From a bacterium (lineage in GTDB: Bacteria; Electryoneota; Electryoneia; Electryoneales; Electryoneaceae): a stretch of DNA of 64,000 nucleotides. Shown here piece by piece: positions 26,374 through 35,129 of this stretch. Every line of letters starts with the position of its first letter. The first letter of the stretch is position 1. Made by a program: the position numbers and the translations under genes. The DNA lies in assembly GCA_019912845.1 (NCBI GenBank), contig JAIOHU010000137.1:62001-126000 (forward strand), given 5' to 3'. The notes under the pieces were generated by a model. The model made no database searches and was not told the DNA's origin. It saw nothing but the letters and a program-made list of their open reading frames with translations.

Positions 26374-28068
26374 ATGAAATATAGAACACTTATCATACTA
26401 TTCTTAATCATCGCTCAACCACTGTGCACGTTCGCCAGAGAAGTCGTCTGGTATACACCTCCAGCACAAGTCCCTGATGATCGTCGATCTGTCCCAAAAC
26501 CAAAATTCTGTGCTGCGCCAAATGACTTCGCTTCCGGCTTTGAAAACCAGTTTATCAAACAGGGCGATCAGATGGTTGACCTGGCGCGTCAGTACCGTCA
26601 CCTGGTTGACAATCCCAAAGAAGCCTATAATGTGAATGCTTTCGGCGAAGTAGAGAATTCAAGCTGGTTTACCAACCGGAACACTGAAAGTCCAATGACC
26701 CCGGAAGAGATCAGGAAGGGTGTCACGACCGGGAATGGACCAGCAACGGACGGATTATGGACAGTTATACGCGCCAAAGCTGAAGGTGTGACACCAGGCT
26801 TTGCGATTCGTGACAATCGGGGTGATCAATATTTTATTAAATTTGACCCTATCGGTTTTAGCGAGCAAAACAGCGGAGCTGATGTCGTTTCCTCCCGCCT
26901 GTTTTATGCAGCCGGATATTTTACCCCCGAAAACTACATTGTCAGTTTCGATCCAGACATACTAACTCTTGGGGGGGATGTTTCATTTACCGACGATCAG
27001 GGGTGGAAACGGGAAATGACTTTAGCTGATTTGAAAGCCATGCTTGAACGTGTGGAAGTGCAGGACGATGGAACAGTACGTGCGATGGCGAGCAAGTATA
27101 TAGAAGGGGAAGTACTCGGACCCTTTTCCTATCGAGGAATTAGAGAAGACGACTTCAACGATTTTATCCCCCATGAGCATAGACGTGAACTCAGGGGTTT
27201 ATACGTTTTCAGCGCATGGTTGAATCACATTGATGCCAAAGATGCCAACTCCATGGACAGCTATGTTGTACGTGGTGATCGCAAATATGTGCAGCATTTT
27301 ATGATGGATTTTGGCACAACACTTGGCTCTGGAGGTAGAGGCCCACAACCGATCTACAGGGGACATGAAAACGAGTTTGATCCGCACGCCTTTTTGTTTC
27401 GTATCCTGACTTTTGGTCTATATTCGCCAGCGTGGGAAAGGGATAACGAGGTAAAGTTTCCCTCAATTGGGCGGTATGAGTCAAAACATTTTCAGCCGGA
27501 GAAATTCAAAACCATCTTTCCAAATCCTACGTTTGAAAATATGACTCCCCGTGATGCCTATTGGGGTGTGAAAATGGTGATGTCGTTTGCCGATGACCAG
27601 TTGGATGCTGCCGTAGAAGCTGGTGAATACTCCGATCCGGACGCTGCCGAATATCTTGCGACTGTGCTGAAAAAGAGGCGCGATATTACGGGAAAATACT
27701 GGTTCAAGAAGTTACCACCGCTTGATAATTTTATTCTGGAGCACCAGGAAGAAAATATCGAGCTTCAATTTGATGATTTGTATACTAAAGCTGGATTTGC
27801 GAAGCAGACTGATGCGGAGTATCGTTACGAAATATTTTTCAACTTAAAACCTACCGGTGAACCGAAAATTGTGAAAGAATTCCATTCCATTCCAATAGAA
27901 TTGTCTTCAGTAAATTGGGACAATCAAGATGAAAACCAATTGTGTATAAGGATTCAGGCTAAACACCGAAGCTCGGAAAAATGGAGTGCTCCTCTGGATA
28001 TCTATGTTGATGCCAGCGATAAAACCGAAGAGTGGCAATTGTTGGGAGTGGAACGTTGGTGGAAATAG
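26374..28068 (+). CDS. Secreted protein with protein-kinase-like motifs
   Basis: 564 residues with a signal peptide (about residues 1-21), so probably periplasmic or surface-bound. Conserved-looking blocks are NVNAFGEVENSSWFTNR (about 86-102), TEGVTPGF-type residues near 137, and YFIKFD with K156. ADVVSSRLFYAAGY follows. Then comes LNHIDAKDAN (283-292), which matches the H-x-D-x-K-x-x-N catalytic loop, and MDFG (311-314), as in the kinase metal-binding DFG. Lysine, catalytic Asp, Asn and DFG are in protein-kinase order. No family name is known to me; similar proteins with the SSWFTNR block exist in other FCB-related bacteria as hypothetical proteins. Kinase activity is inferred from motifs alone. 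Confidence 0.7.
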   Translation: MKYRTLIILFLIIAQPLCTFAREVVWYTPPAQVPDDRRSVPKPKFCAAPNDFASGFENQFIKQGDQMVDLARQYRHLVDNPKEAYNVNAFGEVENSSWFTNRNTESPMTPEEIRKGVTTGNGPATDGLWTVIRAKAEGVTPGFAIRDNRGDQYFIKFDPIGFSEQNSGADVVSSRLFYAAGYFTPENYIVSFDPDILTLGGDVSFTDDQGWKREMTLADLKAMLERVEVQDDGTVRAMASKYIEGEVLGPFSYRGIREDDFNDFIPHEHRRELRGLYVFSAWLNHIDAKDANSMDSYVVRGDRKYVQHFMMDFGTTLGSGGRGPQPIYRGHENEFDPHAFLFRILTFGLYSPAWERDNEVKFPSIGRYESKHFQPEKFKTIFPNPTFENMTPRDAYWGVKMVMSFADDQLDAAVEAGEYSDPDAAEYLATVLKKRRDITGKYWFKKLPPLDNFILEHQEENIELQFDDLYTKAGFAKQTDAEYRYEIFFNLKPTGEPKIVKEFHSIPIELSSVNWDNQDENQLCIRIQAKHRSSEKWSAPLDIYVDASDKTEEWQLLGVERWWK

Positions 28069-28162
28069 TCAATCGTCCCAAAGAAAATGACCGAGCAGAT
28101 AAATCTGAAAAGACCGATCACAAATTTGACAATATTGCAACGTAAAAACAAAGCAACCCTAA

Positions 28163-29494
28163 ATGGCTAACCCATTCAAAGCTTTCATGGACATTCGACG
28201 AGAGGAAATTCCTTTTGCGCTTCTGATGTTCAGTTACTTCTTTCTGGTGATTACCAGCTTCTGGATACTCAAGCCCATAAAAAAAATCCTCTTTATTCAG
28301 TTTTATGATACCAGTGGGTTTGATTTATTTGGAACACTTTTGCGTGGCTCGCAAGCTGAATTGTTGGCAAAAGTATTGAATATGGTGGTGGCGTTTCTTG
28401 CTGTTATTGTATTTACCTGGTTATCCAGAAAATATGTCCGTCAGCAATTGACTTTTATTTTTACCGGATTTTTCTGTGTCAGCTACCTGGTCTTCGGGAC
28501 ACTTTTACCTAACCCAAATGATGGGGTGGTGTGGAGTTTTTATCTGTTCGGTGACCTGTTCAGCACATTGATGGTAGCAACATTCTTTACTTTTATGAAT
28601 GATAGTGTTTCCGCAGGTGATGCCAAACGGCTCTACGGTCTGGTAGGTCTTGGTGGCGTGCTGGGCGGTGTTTTTGGTGCGTCTTTTGTTCGGCTCTGGA
28701 TTGATCAGGTATCACATCAAGGTTGGCTTATAATTTGTCTGGGAATAGGGTTAGCCATAGCAGTTATCGCTTTTGCTGCCGGGAAGATTGTCGAAAAACG
28801 GCAGATTGTACAATCAGCCATCCCAACAAACAACACAAATCTAGTTCGTTCTGGAAACCCTGCTTTTGAAGGTGCCAAGCTCGTATTCAAATCGAGATAT
28901 CTGCTTTCCATTGTCGCAATTGTCGGGTTGTATGAAATTTTATCCCAGGTGCTCGATTTTCAATTCACCTCAACCATCGAACACTTTCTCGATGGTGATG
29001 AAATCGGTCATCACTTCGCAACAGTTTATTCGATCACAAACTGGTTCTCTTTCCTTGTTCAGCTCTTCCTCACCAGCTTCATAATGACCCGATTCAGCCT
29101 GACAGCAGCATTATTTATGCTGCCAGCAGCCATTCTGCTTAGTTCGGCGGGATTTATGATCATGCCAGTCTTGTGGGCAGGAAGCATTCTAAATATTGCT
29201 GATAATGGTTTCAGCTATTCTATCAATCAATCTGCGAAAGAGACTCTCTATGTTCCCACGAGTCGTGATGAAAAATATAAGGCAAAAGCCTTTATCGATA
29301 TGTTCGTGCAACGTTTTGCGAAAGCAATTGCGGTTGGTGTCAGCCTGCTGATCACAACTATTTTCAGCGATTTCTCCAGCATACGGTGGCTCTCTCTGTT
29401 TACGGTTGCGGTTGTAGTCCTCTGGATGTACGCAGTGCTCTATGCTGGGAGGAAATTTAAGGAAATTACAAAAAGTCAAGAAAAACAACCTTGA
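28163..29494 (+). CDS. Npt1/Npt2-type nucleotide-transporter-like membrane protein
   Basis: 443 residues with about 12 hydrophobic segments. The start, EEIPFALLMFSYFFLVITSFWILKP, and GDLFSTLMVATFFTFMND, followed by GLGGVLGGVFGA, are typical of the ATP/ADP translocase (Npt, TLC) family and its free-living relatives in the MFS clan. Characterised members in intracellular bacteria exchange ATP for ADP or move NAD and nucleotides; the substrate in free-living bacteria is usually unknown. It lies 95 bases after the kinase-like gene on the same strand, so joint expression is plausible. The C-terminal tail is short and basic (RKFKEITKSQEK). Confidence 0.75.
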   Translation: MANPFKAFMDIRREEIPFALLMFSYFFLVITSFWILKPIKKILFIQFYDTSGFDLFGTLLRGSQAELLAKVLNMVVAFLAVIVFTWLSRKYVRQQLTFIFTGFFCVSYLVFGTLLPNPNDGVVWSFYLFGDLFSTLMVATFFTFMNDSVSAGDAKRLYGLVGLGGVLGGVFGASFVRLWIDQVSHQGWLIICLGIGLAIAVIAFAAGKIVEKRQIVQSAIPTNNTNLVRSGNPAFEGAKLVFKSRYLLSIVAIVGLYEILSQVLDFQFTSTIEHFLDGDEIGHHFATVYSITNWFSFLVQLFLTSFIMTRFSLTAALFMLPAAILLSSAGFMIMPVLWAGSILNIADNGFSYSINQSAKETLYVPTSRDEKYKAKAFIDMFVQRFAKAIAVGVSLLITTIFSDFSSIRWLSLFTVAVVVLWMYAVLYAGRKFKEITKSQEKQP

Positions 29495-29589
29495 AATTGC
29501 TGGCATTTATAAACACAATCTCATTATCTTAGTGGTTAATTCGCTGACTCCACTCGTCGAGCCGTAACACACTACTCTGGAAGCACAAG

Positions 29590-31752
29590 ATGAGACGGTA
29601 TCTTATCCTACTTGTACTGGGTATATGTTCGATTATTCCACTTGCTCGCGCTGAATCCAACACAGACCTCTATTCACATATCTATCCCAAACCAGGGACA
29701 CAAGTCGCTCATCCTCACACTTCGATTGGACTACGCTTTGGTGAAAACCTGAAGTTGCCTTTTTATCCAGAAAAGGTAGAATTTAACGTTGTTGGTAGCA
29801 TCAGTGGTGATGTCCAGGGTAAAGTAAAAATTGCTCTTGATAACAAAACAGTCATTTTTACACCAGACCAACCCTTTCAGTTTAAAGAAGAGGTTGCTGT
29901 CCATTTTAGCCCTCATTTACAAACGAAGTCGGGAATAAGTCTCCCACAAGCCGAATTTTCATTCTTCACAGGCTCCAAGGTATTAACCGAAGAAGAGATT
30001 CTTGAAATTTCTGCGTACGATCTGGAAAAAACATTCGGCAATACTTTCCCCAGAACAAAAGAAGAGTGGAAAAATGCAGGTGGTGTTGGTGCTCTGAGAA
30101 AACCATTGCCTGAATTGGATGAGATCGAACTACCACCATCACTATTCACATACACACTGCTGACAAACGACAATCCTGCACCGGGAAATTTTGTGTTTGC
30201 CCCGAATATCCCCTATCAACCCAACATCGTCTCCTGCAATCTGATCATGAGCAACGCAGGCGAAGTGTTGTTTTATCACGTCCCCTATGAATCTCGCATG
30301 ACATTCATGTTCGAACCTCACCCCGATCTTGGGATATTTTCATGGTTCCAATTCCCTGAACGTGCATACTACCTCATGGATTTGAACTACGAAACCTACG
30401 ATACTGTCACAGTTGAAAATGGATATATCACCGATCAGCATGAACTGCTACTCCTTGAGGATGGTAGTATAATGTTGCTCGGGCAACAGGTTGTTCCGGT
30501 CGATATGAGCGAGCTGGTTGATGGCGGTAACCCCGATGCACTGGTTGTCGCCGGATTGATACAAAAGCTGGATGCAGAGCGTAATGTTTTATTTGAATGG
30601 CACAGCCTCGATCATTTCAGCATCCTCGATACCGACGACAACTACATTGATCTCACTGGTCCCTGGATAGACTTTCTTCACATGAACGCAATCAAAGTGG
30701 ATAACGACGACAATTTCCTCATTTCCAGCAGACACTTCAGCGAAGTCACCAAGATCAACAGTGAAACAGGGGAAATCATGTGGCGGATGGGAGGAGGAAA
30801 CGGTAATCAATATGAATTCACCAACGATCCAGGATTTTACCAGCAGCATGATGTTCATCGTCTGGATAACGGCAGAGTAATGATTTTCGACAATGGTGGT
30901 TTTCACTTCCCGCCGGCGACATCCGTGAAAGAATATCTGCTGGATGAAACCAACCTTACCGCCACCCTCATGTGGCAGTATGAACCGGAGGGTGCAGTCT
31001 GGAGTTCATTTCAGGGAGGTGCAAACCGTCTGGAGAACGGCAACACCGTAATGGCATGGGGAACCATTGCAGCAGGCAGCAGGATGGTTTCTGAGGTCGA
31101 TCCTGAAGGAAATGAAACCTGGGGAGTCTGGTTCGACAACATCAGTGTAAATGTCTACCGTGCATTCAAGACTGAGATGCTGGGTGAAGCTTTACGTCCA
31201 CTCTTGTATGGTGAAGCTGAAACAGACGAGATAATGCTCTATTTTAATCAGTTCGGCAGCGAAAATATTGCCACTTACCGTATCTATATAAGCATCAACA
31301 ATGGCGAATATACATTAGTAGATGAAACAGAATCGACAGATTATCTGGTTTCGGGATTGGAACATGGTCAACGATACCGTTTTAAGGCTTCCTCAGTATC
31401 GACCGAAGGCGAAGAAAGTCGGCTGTCAGAACACATATTTTACCAGCCAGACTTGGAAACGGTAACTGAGATAGCTCTGGAAACGGCGGTTGAATTCCAG
31501 ATTCTAGATACGTACCCGAATCCCTTCAATTCGAGTATCTCGATTACATTTCACTCAAACAGGCAGAATGTGAACTTCGAAATTTACGACCTGTTGGGAA
31601 GACTGGTTCTATCGAAAAACATGAAATCCTCAAGAACACAGGCGCATACAATTACACTCTCAACCAGGGAATTATCAAGCGGTGTTTATTTTTTGAGAGG
31701 AACTGCTAGAGGAAGAGTAGTCGATATGAAGAAAATAGTCTTGCTGAAGTAA
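29590..31752 (+). CDS. Arylsulfotransferase-like protein with T9SS sorting domain
   Basis: 720 residues, exported (signal peptide about 1-21). The N-terminal region (about 30-128) reads as a Big_5/SbsA-type Ig-like domain. Residues 190-520 look like an arylsulfotransferase (ASST) beta-propeller: DQHELLLLEDGSIMLLG, then DFLHMNAIKVDNDDNFLISSR, then GEIMWRMGG, then QQHDVHRLDNGRVMIFDNG. The histidines in DQHE, FLHMN and QHDVH are candidate active-site residues. A fibronectin type III-like domain follows (about 535-615). The last 80 residues are a type IX sorting domain with YPNPFN, EIYDLLGR and SSGVYFLR. It should be secreted by T9SS and anchored at the surface. Confidence 0.85.
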   Translation: MRRYLILLVLGICSIIPLARAESNTDLYSHIYPKPGTQVAHPHTSIGLRFGENLKLPFYPEKVEFNVVGSISGDVQGKVKIALDNKTVIFTPDQPFQFKEEVAVHFSPHLQTKSGISLPQAEFSFFTGSKVLTEEEILEISAYDLEKTFGNTFPRTKEEWKNAGGVGALRKPLPELDEIELPPSLFTYTLLTNDNPAPGNFVFAPNIPYQPNIVSCNLIMSNAGEVLFYHVPYESRMTFMFEPHPDLGIFSWFQFPERAYYLMDLNYETYDTVTVENGYITDQHELLLLEDGSIMLLGQQVVPVDMSELVDGGNPDALVVAGLIQKLDAERNVLFEWHSLDHFSILDTDDNYIDLTGPWIDFLHMNAIKVDNDDNFLISSRHFSEVTKINSETGEIMWRMGGGNGNQYEFTNDPGFYQQHDVHRLDNGRVMIFDNGGFHFPPATSVKEYLLDETNLTATLMWQYEPEGAVWSSFQGGANRLENGNTVMAWGTIAAGSRMVSEVDPEGNETWGVWFDNISVNVYRAFKTEMLGEALRPLLYGEAETDEIMLYFNQFGSENIATYRIYISINNGEYTLVDETESTDYLVSGLEHGQRYRFKASSVSTEGEESRLSEHIFYQPDLETVTEIALETAVEFQILDTYPNPFNSSISITFHSNRQNVNFEIYDLLGRLVLSKNMKSSRTQAHTITLSTRELSSGVYFLRGTARGRVVDMKKIVLLK

Positions 31753-31811
31753 TCAACATAAAAGATTTATGTCTAGCGAATTGGTACTCACATGTCTAAG
31801 GTAGGGGGGGT

Positions 31812-31888
31812 GGCTCTGGATTTATCCAGGGTCTAATATTACCGCCCATTATTTGAATTATTAAACATTGGATAAATCCAATGCCAAC
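31812..31888. repeat. Double-palindrome intergenic repeat, copy 1
   Basis: The 77-bp segment has a first palindrome CTGGAT-TT-ATCCAG (about 31816-31829), the shared string GGGTCTAAT, a variable middle, and a second palindrome ATTGGATAAATCCAAT (about 31867-31882) closing with GCCAAC. A second copy is at 42606-42678. Both lie just after a gene 3' end. Confidence 0.75.
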
Positions 31889-31932
31889 GGTCAAACCATG
31901 TGAGTTGATCAATTAGCAATGAGAGGTGTGTA

Positions 31933-32589
31933 ATGGCTGCAAAAGTAAAACATAAACGTTTCAAGGTGATTATCATAGAAGATCACCCGTTGATGCGCGT
32001 GGGAATGAAGGCAACCCTCGAAAGTAAAAAACGCTTTAAGGTTGTTGGTGAAGCATCTACACGAACGGAAGCGATACCACTACTTGAAAAGGTATCGTGT
32101 GATATTGTCATTCTGGACTTGAAAATTGAGGGTGGCTCTGAACTACAACTTCTGAAAGAAATCAGACGAACATATCCAAAATTACCCATTTTGGTTGTCA
32201 GCATGTATCCTGAAAACATATATGGACCTCGGGTAATGGCAAACGAAGCCAATGGATACCTGCAGAAGGGCGAGGGCGATGAAAAACTGATTGAGGCAGT
32301 GGATGCCATTTTGTCGGGAAGCCTTTACGCAGGGGAAAAACTTTTTGCAGCTTTTGTCGAACAATCCAGAAGTCAGGGTGTCGATCAGTTAACCGACAGA
32401 GAGTACGAGGTATTTATCTTTATCGCTCGGCAATTTACGAATCAGAAAATCGCAGAATTGATGGCGATAAAATCGAAAACAGTCAGTACATACCGTGATC
32501 GAATCTTGAAGAAACTGGGCAAGAAGAATAACGCCGAAGTTCGACAATTTGCAATTCAGAAAAACCTTATAAACCCAATGGAGTATTAA
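31933..32589 (+). CDS. NarL/LuxR-type response regulator
   Basis: 218 residues. The receiver domain has the acidic pocket E16-D17 (IIIEDHP), phospho-acceptor D62 in VILDLKI, and the conserved lysine in YLQKGEGD. A LuxR-type helix-turn-helix occupies about residues 152-212 (LTDREYEVF, then NQKIAELMAIKSKTVSTYRDRI). It should bind DNA as a phosphorylated dimer. No histidine kinase lies nearby, so its signal is unknown. GAGAGG precedes the ATG. Its stop codon overlaps the stop of the converging siroheme gene by 4 bases. Confidence 0.92.
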   Translation: MAAKVKHKRFKVIIIEDHPLMRVGMKATLESKKRFKVVGEASTRTEAIPLLEKVSCDIVILDLKIEGGSELQLLKEIRRTYPKLPILVVSMYPENIYGPRVMANEANGYLQKGEGDEKLIEAVDAILSGSLYAGEKLFAAFVEQSRSQGVDQLTDREYEVFIFIARQFTNQKIAELMAIKSKTVSTYRDRILKKLGKKNNAEVRQFAIQKNLINPMEY

Positions 32590-34124
32590 AGAAATTTAGT
32601 TAACACAGCAGCAACCAATCCATCAACATCGTGCTGATTAGCCTCGATATCAACAGTATATCCTGCTTGACCAATAACCTTGCTGGTGGCAGGACCAATT
32701 GATGCAATAGTAGCCTTATTCAGGATTTCTCTTGCATCCTCCCCCCACTGCTCCAGAAACGAGTTAAAAGTCGAGCCGCTGGTAAAGGTGGCAATATCAA
32801 TCGGGCTGTCCAGCACCCATTTTCGCATACCCTCATCAGGAATGACAGGGTCAGTGCGGTATGTCTGAAGTGGCAACACATCCGCGCAATGATTGGTCAA
32901 AGAATCTTCAATACGAGATGGTGCAAGATTTCCACGTACACGAACAACCCAGTCTCCGGCTTGTACATCCTCTGTCAGCTCACGTTTCATCGCTTCTCCC
33001 AACGCTTCCGAGGAGGTGAAATCAGGTTGCAAGCCATATTCCAGAAGAGCATTTATAGAACCTTGACCGAGAACTGCGAGCTTGAATTTTGACAGGTAGC
33101 GTATGTCACGTCCACTTAAGAAAAGTTTATCCATGAATGTTCGGATACCATTTACACTGGTAAATACAATCCACCCCAATTTCGATGCGGACAATTGTTC
33201 AAAGTTTTTCCAGGCGACTTCATCATAATCAGGAAAGGTCTGTATCGTAGGTGCGGGGATAACATACGCACCTTCTTCTTTAAGGAGAGTATACATCTCT
33301 TTAGCCTGTGCGACTGGACGGGTCACGAGCACCCGTTTGCCATGAAGTGGTCCCTTCTGGTACCAGTCCAATTTATCGTGCAGTTCTGTCACATGTCCGA
33401 CAACAATCAAGCCGGGTGGTTTCATCTCAGCATCTGTTGCGGCTTTGGGAAGCTCTCGTAATGGTGCACGAACCATGCGTTGGCTTTGCGTTGCACCACG
33501 TTCGATAATAGCGGCGGGTGTCTCCGGCTCCATTCCTCCCAGGATGAGCGAATCTACAACCTGTTGAATACGACCTATTCCCATATATCCGGCTAACGTA
33601 CAGTTTTTCAACTTTCCGAAATTCTGGATAGAGGACTCCGCTTTAGGTAATCCCCCTGCTTTACCGTGAGCTGTAAAAAGAAGAGCTGAAGTTGCGATAC
33701 CACGTTGAGTCAGGGGAATGCCGAAATATGCGGTGGCAGCAGTCGCGGCAGTTACTCCAGGGACAATTTCATAGGCAATACCTTTTTCGTGCAAGACCAA
33801 TGCTTCTTCGCCACCACGTCCAAAAATAAAGGGATCACCGCCTTTCAGCCTTGCGACTGTTTTACCATCTGTGCAAAAAGCGATAAGAATTTCTTCGATT
33901 TGACGCTGGTCGTGAGAATGCTGTCCGGCACGTTTACCTACGTAAACTTTTTCGATATGTGAAGGTAGTGTAACGATAAGAAGCGGGTCAACAAGGGCAT
34001 CGTAGCAGACAACATCCACCTTTTGCAGAATTTCCCATCCACGCATCGTTATCAGGCCGGAATCACCCGGTCCGGCACCAATAAGGTAAACTTTACCCGT
34101 GCTGTTTTTCCCTGTAACTGGCAT
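32586..34124 (-). CDS. Fused uroporphyrinogen-III methyltransferase / uroporphyrinogen-III synthase
   Basis: About 512 residues with two enzymes. The N-terminal half is CobA/SUMT, which makes precorrin-2 by S-adenosylmethionine-dependent methylation: LIGAGPGDSGLIT, then VARLKGGDPFIFGRGGEE, then VPGVTAATAATAYFGIPLTQRG. The C-terminal half (from about residue 262) is HemD, which cyclises hydroxymethylbilane to uroporphyrinogen III: GKRVLVTRPVAQA, IVFTSVNGIRTF, ATFTSGSTFNSF and ASIGPATSKV. The ATG at 34124 is preferred because GGAAGGGG lies directly upstream; an earlier in-frame ATG at 34145 lacks a site. HemD and SUMT fusion channels tetrapyrroles toward siroheme. Confidence 0.92.
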   Translation of the reverse strand: MPVTGKNSTGKVYLIGAGPGDSGLITMRGWEILQKVDVVCYDALVDPLLIVTLPSHIEKVYVGKRAGQHSHDQRQIEEILIAFCTDGKTVARLKGGDPFIFGRGGEEALVLHEKGIAYEIVPGVTAATAATAYFGIPLTQRGIATSALLFTAHGKAGGLPKAESSIQNFGKLKNCTLAGYMGIGRIQQVVDSLILGGMEPETPAAIIERGATQSQRMVRAPLRELPKAATDAEMKPPGLIVVGHVTELHDKLDWYQKGPLHGKRVLVTRPVAQAKEMYTLLKEEGAYVIPAPTIQTFPDYDEVAWKNFEQLSASKLGWIVFTSVNGIRTFMDKLFLSGRDIRYLSKFKLAVLGQGSINALLEYGLQPDFTSSEALGEAMKRELTEDVQAGDWVVRVRGNLAPSRIEDSLTNHCADVLPLQTYRTDPVIPDEGMRKWVLDSPIDIATFTSGSTFNSFLEQWGEDAREILNKATIASIGPATSKVIGQAGYTVDIEANQHDVDGLVAAVLTKFL

Positions 34125-34205
34125 GTCCCCTTCCCTTTGAGCCATGGAGACGAATCAATGTATTTGACTGCAAATAGAAGCTATGTTTTGTTGATTTGAA
34201 TTTAT

Positions 34206-35129
34206 TTAATCATGAACAATCAGTTCACTGGCACCACGTTGAATCAGTTTTTCTGCAATACGTGAGCCCAGGTCCCGAGGAGATTCAATAGCCTGCAGAT
34301 CGTCCTCATCTTCGAGAAGTGTTTTGCCATCCAGTGATAGCACCCTGCCCTTAAAGTGCAGCCAATCAGAGACAGGAAAAGAGGCATAACCGGCAATTGC
34401 ACTATGACAACCAGCCTGCAAGGCGATCTGGAACCCACGTTCCACTTCAAGTTGACTGAAAGCTTTCTCGTCACCAGCGCTTCTGAGAATATTCACCAGA
34501 TCAGCATCATCTTTTCGACATTGCAATGACACAATCCCTTGACCGGGAGCAGGCAGGAAATAGTCCATCGGAAGGACTTCAGATATATATTTTTCCAGTC
34601 CCAGACGCGTAACTCCGGCGTGTGCCAGTATCGTGGCATCGTATTCCTGTTCTTCGATTTTTTTTATCCGGGTGGGTACATTCCCGCGTATCACGCGGAT
34701 GTCGAGGTCTGGACGTAATCGCAGCAATTGTGATTTTCGACGTGGGCTGGAAGTCCCTATTATCGCTTTCTTGCGGAGTTGGCTTAACCGTTGACCATTA
34801 CGGGACACCAAAACGTCCTCGACTTTTCCTCTCGGCAACACCGCACCGATAACCAGCCTGTGATCAAGTTGACTGGGCATGTCTTTTGAACTATGAACCG
34901 CAATATCAATTTCATTTGCTAGCAGTCGAGCTTCAAGTTCTTTCACAAAGACACCTTGTGTGCCAAGACTGCTTAACTCTGTGCTTTTATCCCTGTCCCC
35001 CATGGTCGAGATTTTGACAATTTCAAGTGATGCATCCGGCAGAGCTTTTTCCAGTAATTCATGTGCCCGATTTGCCTGCCACATGGCAAGATCACTCGCA
35101 CGTGTTCCAATACGTATCGTTTTACTCAC
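34206..35129 (-). CDS. hemC: Porphobilinogen deaminase (hydroxymethylbilane synthase)
   Basis: About 307 residues; polymerises four porphobilinogens to hydroxymethylbilane using a dipyrromethane cofactor on a cysteine. Family blocks are IGTRASDLAMWQA, HSSKDMPS, GTSSPRRKSQL, VIRGNVPTRI, and ALQAGCHSAIAGYA with the cofactor cysteine. The GTG at 35129 overlaps the stop of the upstream dehydrogenase gene as GTGA, and AAGGA stands 5 bases before it, so this start is chosen over a longer frame. It supplies the substrate for HemD, encoded next. Confidence 0.95.
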   Translation of the reverse strand: MSKTIRIGTRASDLAMWQANRAHELLEKALPDASLEIVKISTMGDRDKSTELSSLGTQGVFVKELEARLLANEIDIAVHSSKDMPSQLDHRLVIGAVLPRGKVEDVLVSRNGQRLSQLRKKAIIGTSSPRRKSQLLRLRPDLDIRVIRGNVPTRIKKIEEQEYDATILAHAGVTRLGLEKYISEVLPMDYFLPAPGQGIVSLQCRKDDADLVNILRSAGDEKAFSQLEVERGFQIALQAGCHSAIAGYASFPVSDWLHFKGRVLSLDGKTLLEDEDDLQAIESPRDLGSRIAEKLIQRGASELIVHD

